Positions 56,554 to 64,000 of a stretch of DNA of 64,000 bases are shown here, piece after piece; position 1 is the first letter of the stretch; every line of letters begins with the position of its first letter. Origin of the DNA: Eutreptiella sp. 'Long Island Sound 2002' (taxonomy: Eukaryota; Euglenozoa; Euglenophyceae; Eutreptiales; Eutreptiaceae); the NCBI GenBank assembly GCA_964036045.1, contig OZ038383.1, positions 9,378,430 to 9,442,429 of the forward strand, written 5' to 3'. Below the pieces are notes generated by a model, which saw nothing but the letters and a program-made list of their open reading frames with translations, had not been told where the DNA came from and did no database searches. A program made the position numbers and the translations under genes.

Positions 56554-57324
56554 ATGAGTGAACCAGGGTCGCCAGAACGTCCAGTAACAGACGCAGAGGC
56601 CATGGAGTCGTCACCAGGGACCGACCACGGGGACACGCCGAAGAAAGGACGCAAGAAGAAGGGTGAGAAGAAAGCAATACCGGAGATGAAGCTCACAGTC
56701 GAAGTGGCACAGTGGCTGCGGCAGGAGAATGGTAAAGCCGTGAAGGTAAAGATTGCTGATTTGAAAATTGACAAGACCAAGGAGCGCGGACAGATCCGAT
56801 CCATCAACTATGACGACGTTGCCAGAAAAGTGGCAGGATACCAAGCACTGCCACCAGCTGGACCGTTGCGCATAACGGCGTGGGAGGATGGTGGTATGAC
56901 TCGCTTCGCTTTCGATCGAAGACGGTTCTTCTTTTTGCTTCGGTACATGATTTGCTTTGCAGATGGCTCCCTTTACGTTCTGAATGGTCAACATGGCACA
57001 GAAACATGCAGAAAGATTCAGCAACAGCGTCTCGAAGAAGGCAAAGAATTGGAGGATTGGCAGGAGTTTTGCTACGTTGACATTCTGAAGTACGAAACGC
57101 CTTGGAGGATCCGTGCCAAGGTTGCAGGATTGCAACAAGCTGGCAGCCAGTCTGTGACGTGGATTCCGCTGTCCGAGGCGCTGGACAACATGTTGTTGTA
57201 CATTGAGGATCAGAAGCGGGAAAAAGAGCCACAAGATTTCGAGAGGTTCAAGATTGCTGTTGTCCAAGCTGCCGTCAACTCTGCGTTTCTTGCACCCGAG
57301 GCTTTGGAGGAAGCAGGACATACA
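56554..57324 (+). CDS. Transposon ORF2 exon 1 (257 codons): basic N terminus and ParB-like motif
   Basis: Starts at ATG 56554 (MSEPGSPERPVTDAEAM); an upstream TTG in the same frame is less likely. A Lys-rich nuclear-localisation-like tract (KKGRKKKGEKK) is followed by a helical region, then FADGSLYVLNGQHGTETC. That motif resembles the NGQH/DGQHR signature of ParB/sulfiredoxin-fold proteins, in which the motif binds nucleotide or acts in a nuclease; this is my inference from the motif and its position after a beta-rich segment. Ends in phase 0 at ACA/GTATGT. The full protein is about 904 residues over four exons. Possible roles: DNA-binding partner of ORF1, or the transposase itself. Confidence 0.75.
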
Positions 57325-57397
57325 GTATGTATTCGTGTATCGCACGGTTACAGTGCGCGAGGCCTCGCGCACTCCATGACACTGTCTCCCCCCGCAG
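57325..57397 (+). other. ORF2 intron 1, carries palindrome P6
   Basis: 73 nt, GTATGT...CCCCCCGCAG. Removing it joins phase-0 codons and keeps a continuous reading frame; reading through leads to the stop near 57456. Confidence 0.92.
57352..57373. repeat. Palindrome P6
   Basis: 22-bp perfect palindrome in the middle of intron 1. Confidence 0.96.
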
Positions 57398-57701
57398 GAC
57401 TCGACATTCAAGAATTGGAGGGACATCTTCTCCCTGGCGTATTACTGCGGCCGTGAGGCGGTTACTGGTATGAGGAACCTCGAGAGTAAGAGCAAGAAAG
57501 AGGACGTTACAAGGAATGCCTTCAAGAGGCTGGAGGGGCTGCATCTACCGAGCCTATTGCAGAAAGTCTGTGCGCACATGAACCTGAAGGACTCGACCTT
57601 GAAGACCACCCAGAACTACATTGACGCGCAGATTACGGAACAATGGGTTATTTTCCATCTTGACCATCCGGACAATACGCAGCATGTCAACCAGACCGCA
57701 G
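57398..57701 (+). CDS. Transposon ORF2 exon 2
   Basis: 304 nt encoding DSTFKNWRDIFSLAYYCGRE, a Lys/Leu-rich helical region and EQWVIFHLDHPDNTQHVNQT. The frame follows from exon 1 and continues into exon 3 (phase 1). No named domain. Confidence 0.85.
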
Positions 57702-57772
57702 GTATGCGTCAGTGTCGCAGCTGCAGTGCGCGAGGGCTCGCGCACTTCACCACGTTTGTCACATCCGTACAG
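57702..57772 (+). other. ORF2 intron 2, carries palindrome P7
   Basis: 71 nt, GTATGC...CATCCGTACAG. Splicing joins GCA-G to CT-GCC and keeps the frame open. Confidence 0.92.
57725..57746. repeat. Palindrome P7
   Basis: 22 bp; the centre is AGGGCT instead of AGGCCT, otherwise perfect. Confidence 0.93.
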
Positions 57773-58470
57773 CTGCCGATGCGAAGATCCGAGCAGAAGT
57801 CGCAGCACTGGGCACGCCGCAATTGAAAATTGGGCTTGGAAATTGGGGTTATTGGGTGGACGCAAAAAGTACGAAGTTTCGGTCGCCCTGGCCAAAATGG
57901 AAGACGTTGCTCACTGCACCTCTGTGGCGCACTGGGGACAAGGGCGCACCTCCATTACCACAGACGTTGGCCGTGCGGAAACAACTGCAAAGGAAGGTTG
58001 AGGCACCATCATCGGCACCTTCACAGACACAGCTCAGTAATGGCGATGTGATCAATGTCTCCAAGTCGGACGAGCAAGGGATCAAATACGCTTTGACAGC
58101 CTGCCGTATTGAGAATATTGAAGAGACACCGCCAGGCCGTTTCCGGGATCTGCAGTACCCGTTGTGGATCATCAACGCTGACCTTTTCATTGAATACGAC
58201 TCTCCAGGATTTGTTCCGAAGTGGCTGTTCGATGTGATGATGCTGGGGAAAGACGTCATTTTCTATGGCGAGGCTGATGTTGTGCACCGTATTGGCCGCG
58301 AAATGCAGAGGCTCTGGCGTATGGAGAAGGACAAGGATCCAACCACAGTGCCATTCTACCATGTTCGGTTGCCGGTGTACTCTTGGTTATCGGGTCCCGT
58401 GACCAGCAGTACGTATCAGTTCGACGAGCACTGTATGTGGATCGGAACAACGAGTCGCTGGGATAAGCAG
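57773..58470 (+). CDS. Transposon ORF2 exon 3
   Basis: 698 nt. Encodes a Trp-rich start (LGNWGYWVDAKS), a Ser/Gln linker, then a compact region with LWIINADLFIEYDSPGF, FDVMMLGKDVIFYGEADVVH and TVPFYHVRLPVYSW. The mix of hydrophobic beta-like strands and acidic residues suggests a folded, perhaps catalytic, domain. No family recognised. Ends in phase 0 at AAGCAG/GTATAT. Confidence 0.85.
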
Positions 58471-58567
58471 GTATATCTGCTTCTTTCGATTGTTACGATG
58501 CCGTTGTGTGCACGAGGCCTCGCGCACTGCTGCCTCCGTTATTCGTCTATATTCATCACATTTACAG
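58471..58567 (+). other. ORF2 intron 3, carries palindrome P8
   Basis: 97 nt, GTATAT...CATTTACAG. Removing it links exon 3 to LPNYVSYSAGHFEEM in frame. Confidence 0.92.
58507..58528. repeat. Palindrome P8
   Basis: 22 bp with two changes in the left arm (TGTGCACGAGG), the most diverged copy in the element. Confidence 0.9.
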
Positions 58568-59509
58568 TTGCCGAACTATGTGTCGTATTCCGCTGGACAT
58601 TTCGAAGAGATGCAAGAGAAGAACCTCGGCGGTTTCATGCCTCTGATTCACGTGCTGTGGTACCTGGACAGATACGTTTTGTGCAGTGGGCTTCCTGATG
58701 CAGTGGTTGTTGTGGACGACACGCCTGCCATGGCCGCAAAGATTGCGATGTCTGACCTCAAAACTAAAGTGGCGTTTCTGGCTGTGTCAACGATCAAGCA
58801 AAAGGACCTAGGGAATGCCGTTGGAGGTGCTCTGCAGCATGCAATCGTGATGCGGTACATGCTGGAGGCCGATCAGACGGAGCAGGGAGCAACAGCTGCA
58901 ACTTGGGATACTCAAGAAGAGTGGCTCCAGCGTGGCATTCCACTGTGGGTTTTGGACAGCAAACGAGGGCATGAAGGGCACCAGCAGGTGCATGCTGCAG
59001 AAGCCGTCCAGCAAGATGTCGTGACTGAGGCCCCCGCTGAAGACACTGAGCCTGGTGCGCCTGCACCTACCTTGCCAATGCAAGCCAAGATGAAGAAGAC
59101 TGCCAAAGTTGTACCAACTCAGGGTACTGCAGCCGGAAAAGGAACACCCTCGAGTACCAAGAAGCAAGCAAAAGGGAAAGAGAAGGAATCGGACAAGCCC
59201 GCGGAATCAGACGACGACGATACTGACGAGGAGTCAGAAGAAGACGATCTGGAGCAAGTACTGGAGACCCAGCAGAAGCGCAAGCGGGCATCCGCCTCTC
59301 ACTTCGATGCAAGCAGCCCCGACTCTGGTAAGGAACAGTCCAAGAAGAAAGCGAAGACTGCTGCCAGTGCTACTGCAGAGTTCAAGCCGCCCTCGCGTTC
59401 TGGTACCCTGCCGTCTCGAGGTACCGTTGCCTCTCCAAGTGGGACAAGTACAACAGCAAGAAGCCTGGATTCCAGGTTGGCTAAGGTTGCTGGACCGAAG
59501 AAGAAGTAA
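58568..59509 (+). CDS. Transposon ORF2 exon 4, acidic and basic C-terminal tail
   Basis: 313 codons to TAA (59507-59509). The first third continues the folded region (LGGFMPLIHVLWYLDRYVLC, then LPDAVVVVDDTPAMAAKIA and LDSKRGHEG). The rest is a disordered tail rich in Ala/Pro/Lys with an acidic block (ESDDDDTDEESEEDDLEQ) and nuclear-signal-like KKRAxx/KKAKTA stretches. The stop overlaps a good donor (AA/GTAAGT), and TTTTTGCAG at 59537-59545 could act as acceptor, so an alternative C terminus is possible; in that reading P9 would become coding. Confidence 0.85.
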   Translation: MPNYVSYSAGHFEEMQEKNLGGFMPLIHVLWYLDRYVLCSGLPDAVVVVDDTPAMAAKIAMSDLKTKVAFLAVSTIKQKDLGNAVGGALQHAIVMRYMLEADQTEQGATAATWDTQEEWLQRGIPLWVLDSKRGHEGHQQVHAAEAVQQDVVTEAPAEDTEPGAPAPTLPMQAKMKKTAKVVPTQGTAAGKGTPSSTKKQAKGKEKESDKPAESDDDDTDEESEEDDLEQVLETQQKRKRASASHFDASSPDSGKEQSKKKAKTAASATAEFKPPSRSGTLPSRGTVASPSGTSTTARSLDSRLAKVAGPKKK

Positions 59510-59550
59510 GTCACCATTAACCCAAGTGTTACGCCTCTTTTTGCAGTCAT

Positions 59551-59574
59551 GAGTGCGCGAGGGCTCGCGCACTC
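59551..59574. repeat. Palindrome P9
   Basis: 24 bp, centre AGGGCT like P7; 3' of the ORF2 stop. Confidence 0.93.
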
Positions 59575-59708
59575 GCCTTCGACGCGAATGCAATTATATG
59601 CCCTTAAAGGGTTGTACATTTTTGCCAAGCTTTTATCTCAGTGTTTGTACGTTGTGCACTTCGTGTCCTGTTTTTGTTGCCCTCTGTACACAATTGTTTC
59701 CATGACCT

Positions 59709-59734
59709 TGAGTGCGCGAGGCCTCGCGCACTCA
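59709..59734. repeat. Palindrome P10
   Basis: 26-bp perfect palindrome, same core; mirrors P1 in length and lies close to the right inner inverted motif. Confidence 0.96.
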
Positions 59735-60052
59735 GGTACACAAAAAAGCAATTTATTTCGCAGGACAAACATAGGTGCAACTGGAGACCCGCAGAATGTC
59801 ATATTTTGAAAATGAGCTCCCGAACAGGCACGCACCAGTTGGCTTTTGAAATACAAAAACGACAAGATTGGTAAAACACACCCCTCAAATCAGACAAAAT
59901 AATAGTTTATTTTGATAAGCAAAAAGTGGAAAAAAGCAGCAAATTGGGTAAAATTGTATTTTTTCGGTGGTATCTGGGCCATGTGTGTTGCAAATGTCCA
60001 AAAAAAATAGTTATTTGGGCGGTCATTTTTTAGGTCCTTCTCTTCCAAAAGG
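59735..60052. other. Right non-coding arm of the transposon
   Basis: A/T-rich, no gene. Contains the reverse complements of the left inner motifs GAAATAAATTGCTTTTTT and ACTATTTTTTTGGA. Spacing between the two motifs is about 240 bp here but about 25 bp on the left, so one arm has gained or lost sequence. Confidence 0.75.
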
Positions 60053-60075
60053 GGGTGCAGTTTGCGTGGGCTAAG
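60053..60075 (-). repeat. Right terminal inverted repeat
   Basis: 23 bp, reverse complement of 53216-53238. Confidence 0.96.
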
Positions 60076-60080
60076 ACAAC
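60076..60080. other. Target site duplication, right
   Basis: ACAAC, the second copy of the 5-bp duplicated target in the gypsy protease. Confidence 0.93.
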
Positions 60081-60352
60081 CCTCTCCGGACCAGGCTCAC
60101 CTGGGCACCCGTATCCACCAAAACATCCACCACAAACTCCTCTTGTCCGCACCGTACACGCACCTTCAAGTGCAACTGCCGCTCGTCACCATGCGGTGTA
60201 TGGACGACTCTCACGGCATGCAACTCTAGCACATCCGGGTGCATCAGGACTTCGAGGGTATGGTCACAGATGGTTAATTTTTGGCTGCTCCTGCCCGTCC
60301 ACGGGGCTCTCTGTGGTCGCTCCTTCCTTCTTGCCACGTCCCTTGCCCACAT
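60081..60352 (-). pseudogene. Gypsy protease, upstream part with DTGA
   Basis: The minus strand encodes LKVRVRCGQEEFVVDVLV followed by DTGAQVSLVRRGL, the active-site half of the aspartic protease, and stops inside the transposon end. The frame at 60352 differs from that at 53215 by one. Removing 6,865 bases (element plus one target copy) brings the two into phase, which supports the insertion model. A basic, low-complexity stretch precedes the protease. Confidence 0.9.
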
Positions 60353-60760
60353 AAGCTTCCCTTGGCAGGGCGCTCCAGGGGTTGGGAGTGGCGAAACTCA
60401 GTGGTTTTGTCTCTTCTGGAGCCTTCTTCGGCACCCGATGTGCTCTCGCTTTCTCTGGGATTCCACTGTTTTTAGGAGGAGAGACCTCCGAGGTCCCACT
60501 CCCGTGGGGGCTCCTCTAGACATGGCCTGCCGCAGCTCCCTCCTGCTGCGATCCGCTCAGACTTTGTCCACCACGTTGCTGGGCTTTGAGTTCCTCCAAC
60601 GTCCTCAACATGTCCTCAGCAAACTCCTCGATCGACCTCACGCGTCGGTCTGGGCCGGGTCCTCCACCATACCCTTTTCCTCCGCCATTCCCTTGGCCCT
60701 TTCCTTGGCCTTTTCCACCGTCTCCGCCCTTTGCCTTCCTATCGGCAGGCAGGAGAAAAG
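60353..60760 (-). pseudogene. Gypsy gag C-terminal remnant
   Basis: The minus strand encodes a Gly/Lys/Gln-rich run (KGGDGGKGQGKGQGNGGGKG), then DRRVRSIEEFAEDMLRTLEE and LKAQQRGGQS, and a stop near 60518. A Gly/Lys-rich nucleic-acid-binding tail plus helix is plausible for the gag end of this element. Gag and protease are in different frames, as expected for a frameshift or from decay. The sequence stops being gag-like near 60750, where the unrelated plus-strand ORF begins. Confidence 0.6.
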
Positions 60761-60764
60761 GTAC

Positions 60765-63700
60765 GACAACGAGTGGGGCACAGAGGAAGACCTTCTCTGG
60801 GAAGACACCTGGAAAGGCACCGCGGACGCCTTCCTGGAGGCAGCAGCCGAAACCTACCCCCGCCCGCCCGGGGACACCAGACACGGCCTCCACGCCCTCC
60901 TAGCGTTCCACAGCTGGAAACACCGCCACACCGTCACCCTCCACCCCCTCGACCACAATCCACACCGATGGACACCTGAAGACGACGCCACAGCCACCAT
61001 CACCGTACAGCAAAGCCCCGAGAACCCGGAGGAATACCACATCACCTGGGACGATCCAGCACCCCACCCCCCCGCCTCCCCCACCCTCCCAGATGTCTTC
61101 GCCACCATCAGTGCAGAGCTCCAGGAGGCGAAAGCCCCCCAGCAACTGGACGAAGAGATGCCCCAGGCACCATCACCATCAACCACACAAGACGAACCCC
61201 GCACAGAGCCCCTCACCCACCCCATCACCACAATGGAGCTCCCCCCACAACACCGCACCACCCCAGACCGAAACGGGTTTCGAGACCTGCCTAGGGAATG
61301 GGCGGTCCACAACGGCACACTCCAGTGGGACGAAATCACACCGGGCCTCCAAGCCATCCGCCTCCACTCGATCACAGAGCCCACCACCACCTGGGCACTA
61401 CCGACAGACCGCCACCACCTCCTCCTCACCGTCCAAGGCGATGCCACGATCACACCCACGGAAGGAGACCCCGTAACAGCAGCCCCCGCCCACGCCGTCC
61501 ACATACCCCCGCAAGCATCGTCGGCACCTATGACGGTACATCCAGGCCCCACCCCTTGGCAGGCCATCGTCATCACCTACCCCGCCCCCAATGACCACAC
61601 ACACACCTGGCAGCAACGATGGGAGGACATCCGAGGGGACCTCCTCCAAGAGCACCTAGGGCTCACACGCACCAACCACACCCTACAACCGATGCGAGGA
61701 GTAGGCCAAGCGCCACACGGCATACACGCCCCGGGAGTATGGGCGTACGCCACACCCATAAACCCACAAGCAGCGGAGGACATCAAGACCGCCCTATCCA
61801 TCCAGCAAGCCCAGACCAAAACCCCGCACCGCAACACCCAACGAGGCTACACAATTTGGTGGGCATACCAAGACCATGACACCCTCATCCCCCAACCGGA
61901 GGCCCCCCCTCTAGACACCAACACCACCGCCCTCCTCCAAGCCGCAGCAGCGGCAGCCACACAGGTAGGGGCCCCGGAAACCTGGGGCCCACAATACCTG
62001 GTCGAAACCAAAGTGGCGCCCCACGCGAAGGGCCAAGACAAGCCCCCAGCACCGAAGCCGCTTCACCCCCCGCTCAAGCTAGACCCGACGGAACACACCC
62101 CCCAGGATGAATGGGCGACCCACTACATCATCCCCCACACCACCACCCGCAAGAACGACGCCGCCAAGATCACCGTCACCCGCCACCTCCCCCACACCAC
62201 ACAGGTGTATGAGCTGACGGCCCCCAACGTCCTCGTCACCCGTCGCCGACACGACGAGCGATACACCATACAGGCGGAAGGGGCCGCTGCGACCACCCTG
62301 TACACATGGGCAACACGGGGGGACCTCCCACACCCCACCCTCCACCACGCCCCCTCCTGGCCCAGCCCCTTCCACACGGCGGACCGCCCCAACAAGAAGC
62401 CCAAACACACGGGTGTGCACACCCACGCCCAGGAGGCCCAGCACCGACACGAAGCGAGGCGCAAGGCCCGCACCCTCCACGACGACCACACCATCCCCCG
62501 CATCGGCGCCCCCCCCGCCAGGGTATCAGATACCACCCACAACCGCACGATCACAGGCATGACCACGGACTGCCTGAACCCAGCGGCGTCACGGGCAGAC
62601 GCCGTGTGGATCAGCGAAGGGCGCTCCCACACACGGGCGGTGGCGCGCCTCCACAACATCCAACCCCACAAACTCCAGCGCGCCGTTGGACCCTTCGCCG
62701 TACACGTCACCCCGTGCGGCATCGATCACCCCCGGTGTGAGCATCATGACCCGCCCTGCTCCACCCCATGCACCTCGCCCCTGCGCCAACCGCTGCCGGC
62801 CCCCACCATCACGGGCAACATGTACCTGGGCACCGTACCGGGAGACCCGGGCATATACATCCTGCCCAACAGGTCCAGGGAACACGCCATCCCCCTCCAC
62901 GGTGTAGAATTCCTCGCCCTGGGACCACCCCCACCAAAACACCAACACCAACACATCCCGGGGGACAAACGGACACAGGCCCCAGACGGGCGAAAAAAGG
63001 CCCACCAACGCGCCCTGGCCCACATCACCCTCCACCCCGCAGCGCACCTACCAAAGGACTTCGGCACGGAGCGCCACATCATCCTGGAGGGGCAAGCCCA
63101 CCACATCATCACAGCCGCCCTGTACACCCTCGCCGCCCACGAACGCCACTGGGACCCCACAACCATCCCAGCAATGCCCCCACCGCCCCAAGGCCCCAAA
63201 GATCCCGTCACCCCCTTCCACATCGATCAACTCCTAAGCCGCAAGGCCCCCCCACACCTCCATCCCTCCAGGATACCACTAGCCGTCGCATCGTGGGACA
63301 CCCTCGACACCCCCCCCCAAAAACCCGCCATCCACATCCTCAAAGCGGACACCCAAAGGTGGGTCCTCCACTGGGCACACGGAGTCCTCATGGGGGCCCA
63401 GGCCTATACCCCGGAAATGGACCCGGAAGACCCCCCACGGGGCCAGCAGCGACTCCTCCAAGCCACCACCCTCACAGGCCGCGAAGGCGTCCCCTGGGAA
63501 GCCCTCCACACAGCACTCTACTGGGCTCAAGGCTCCCCCAACGGCCCGGACACACCGGAACCCACAGAGGCCTGGGTCATGCAGGCCAAGACCATGAGGA
63601 ACTACCACCTACACCACCCCTTCGACGACAGCCCCGCCGCACTGCCATGGCCAACAGATCCCCCGGAGACCGTGCGCAAGCTCGCCGACATCATACGCAG

Positions 63701-64000
63701 CCACGCAAAAGCGAAAATGCAAACACCGGCAGAACCCCCACTGAGGGATCCAGACCAGCAAGCAACGCACCCCTTCTTCAAACCCCATGCCCCGCTACCT
63801 CCAGTCCCACCCAAGCGAACGAGACGACAAAGGGGCGCACCCGCCCCCAGCCAAGCCGGAAAAGCAGCGACCTCCCGATCCCCCGCACCCCACCCGACCC
63901 ACCCGGCGAACCCGGACCAAGCATCCTCGTCATCCTCCCTCCCACCAATACCACCGCCCCACCCGGACCAAGCATCCTCGTCATCCTCCCTCCCACCAGT
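60765..64000 (+). CDS. Very long ORF (>1,075 codons), open at window end, function unknown
   Basis: Reading codons from 60765, the plus strand has no stop to base 64000. The frame is also open upstream to an ATG at 60522 and beyond, but that part lies over the antisense of the gypsy gag, so the natural N terminus is not here. Base composition is very GC-rich with C at most third positions, unlike all other genes in the window. The protein is rich in Pro, Thr, His and Ala. The first 120 residues include HALLAFHSWKHRHTVTL and a later EEYHITWDD, a layout faintly like the end of an OTU-type protease. A Cys/His cluster is seen near 62715-62775 (CGIDHPRCEHHDPPCSTPC). The C-terminal part visible here is basic and ends in a 51-bp tandem repeat (copies at 63911 and 63962) encoding PDQASSSSSLPP. 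Most likely the upstream part of a large mobile-element polyprotein; no polymerase domain is inside the window. Confidence 0.72.
63911..64000. repeat. 51-bp coding minisatellite at window edge
   Basis: Two copies of CCCGGACCAAGCATCCTCGT plus following bases, period 51 (17 codons), in frame with the long ORF; the array may continue past the window. Confidence 0.85.

Larger units (their letters stand above)
53216..60075 (+). mobile_element. 6.86 kb DNA transposon, CTTAG ends, palindrome-bearing
   Basis: Perfect 23-bp terminal inverted repeats begin CTTAGCCCACGCAAACTGCA (53216-53238) and are mirrored at 60053-60075. The element is flanked by the 5-bp target duplication ACAAC (53211-53215 and 60076-60080) and splits a gypsy protease exactly. 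It contains two plus-strand genes: an intronless 665-codon ORF (54308-56305) and a spliced gene of about 904 codons (56554-59509). Ten palindromes with core GCGAGGCCTCGC lie only in the roughly 2.15 kb of non-coding sequence. A second inner pair of inverted motifs (GAAATAAATTGCTTTTTT at 53335-53352 and its reverse complement near 59747-59763) and an ACTATTTTTTTGGA-type pair (about 53292 and about 60010) lie inside the ends. The ORFs look intact, so the copy may be autonomous. I know no superfamily with this combination. Confidence 0.93.
48604..60760 (-). mobile_element. Ty3/gypsy retrotransposon (chromovirus type), interrupted and decayed
   Basis: On the minus strand, from right to left: gag remnant (about 60760-60516), protease start with the DTGA motif (60352-60081), [6.86 kb DNA transposon], protease remainder, reverse transcriptase, RNase H, integrase and C-terminal chromodomain (53210-48604). 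Domain order PR-RT-RH-IN-chromo is that of chromoviruses. Single in-frame stops (TAG at 52777-52779, TAA at 50359-50361) separate otherwise continuous coding blocks, so the copy is decayed. The gag end breaks off near 60750 against unrelated sequence, with no 5' LTR. Integrase of this class targets chromatin through the chromodomain. Confidence 0.9.

Noticed and set aside
53216-60075. Assignment to CACTA/EnSpm, Transib or Ginger superfamily
   Set aside because: Ends are CTTAG not CACTA or CACWATG, the duplication is 5 bp rather than the 2-3 bp of CACTA, and neither protein shows a DDE or integrase pattern recognisable to me.
60854-61576. Minus-strand 240-codon ORF
   Set aside because: Antisense of the long plus-strand ORF; Gly/Val/Trp-rich composition results from the C-rich sense strand.

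Overview
This 64 kb window is nuclear DNA of a eukaryote that I cannot place more closely; a repeat-rich microalga or other protist fits best. Conserved eukaryotic genes are present as spliced or HEAT-repeat proteins: the spliceosomal factor RED/IK at 6.7-10.2 kb (minus strand) and a PP2A scaffold-like (PR65/A) protein at 33.2-34.9 kb. Small GT-AG introns, microsatellites, minisatellites, chromovirus-type Ty3/gypsy DNA and a 200-base assembly gap (28883-29082) also point to a eukaryotic scaffold. Host gene density is low, and most of 1-41 kb is intron, intergenic DNA, satellites and decayed mobile-element pieces.

Layout: 1-6.7 kb no recognised gene, one GC-rich exon-like island near 5.7-6.0 kb; 6.7-10.2 kb RED/IK in three visible exons; 12.8-13.6 kb a 49-bp tandem array with a related inverted block at 21.2-21.4 kb; 14.7-15.6 kb two tRNA-like (SINE) units and a BED zinc-finger transposase relic; 17.4-18.75 kb minisatellites; 24.2-25.2 kb a 326-codon ORF of unknown function; 26.6-29.9 kb a satellite block full of long G runs; 30.1 kb a RanBP2-like zinc-finger exon; 33.2-34.9 kb the PP2A scaffold gene; 35-36.3 kb a local duplication; 41.1-41.95 kb a short inverted-repeat transposon; 42.06-44.93 kb a gag-only LTR element; 48.6-60.75 kb a decayed Ty3/gypsy element on the minus strand, split by a 6.86 kb DNA transposon (53216-60075); 60.75-64 kb a very long plus-strand ORF that leaves the window.

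The most interesting object is the 6.86 kb DNA transposon. It has 23-bp perfect terminal inverted repeats starting CTTAG and a 5-bp target duplication (ACAAC). It carries one uninterrupted 665-codon ORF and a four-exon gene for a protein of about 904 residues. Ten copies of a 20-32 bp palindrome, core GCGAGGCCTCGC, all lie outside coding exons; one lies in each of the three confirmed introns. Removing the element and one target copy puts the two halves of the gypsy protease back in one frame, which fixes the element's ends exactly. A separate 845-bp element at 41109-41953 has the same CTTAG ends, the same 5-bp duplication length (GTATA) and four palindromes with the same core but different arms. 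Together they define a transposon family I do not recognise. A second notable object is the 60765-64000 reading frame: more than 1,075 codons without a stop and open at the window edge.
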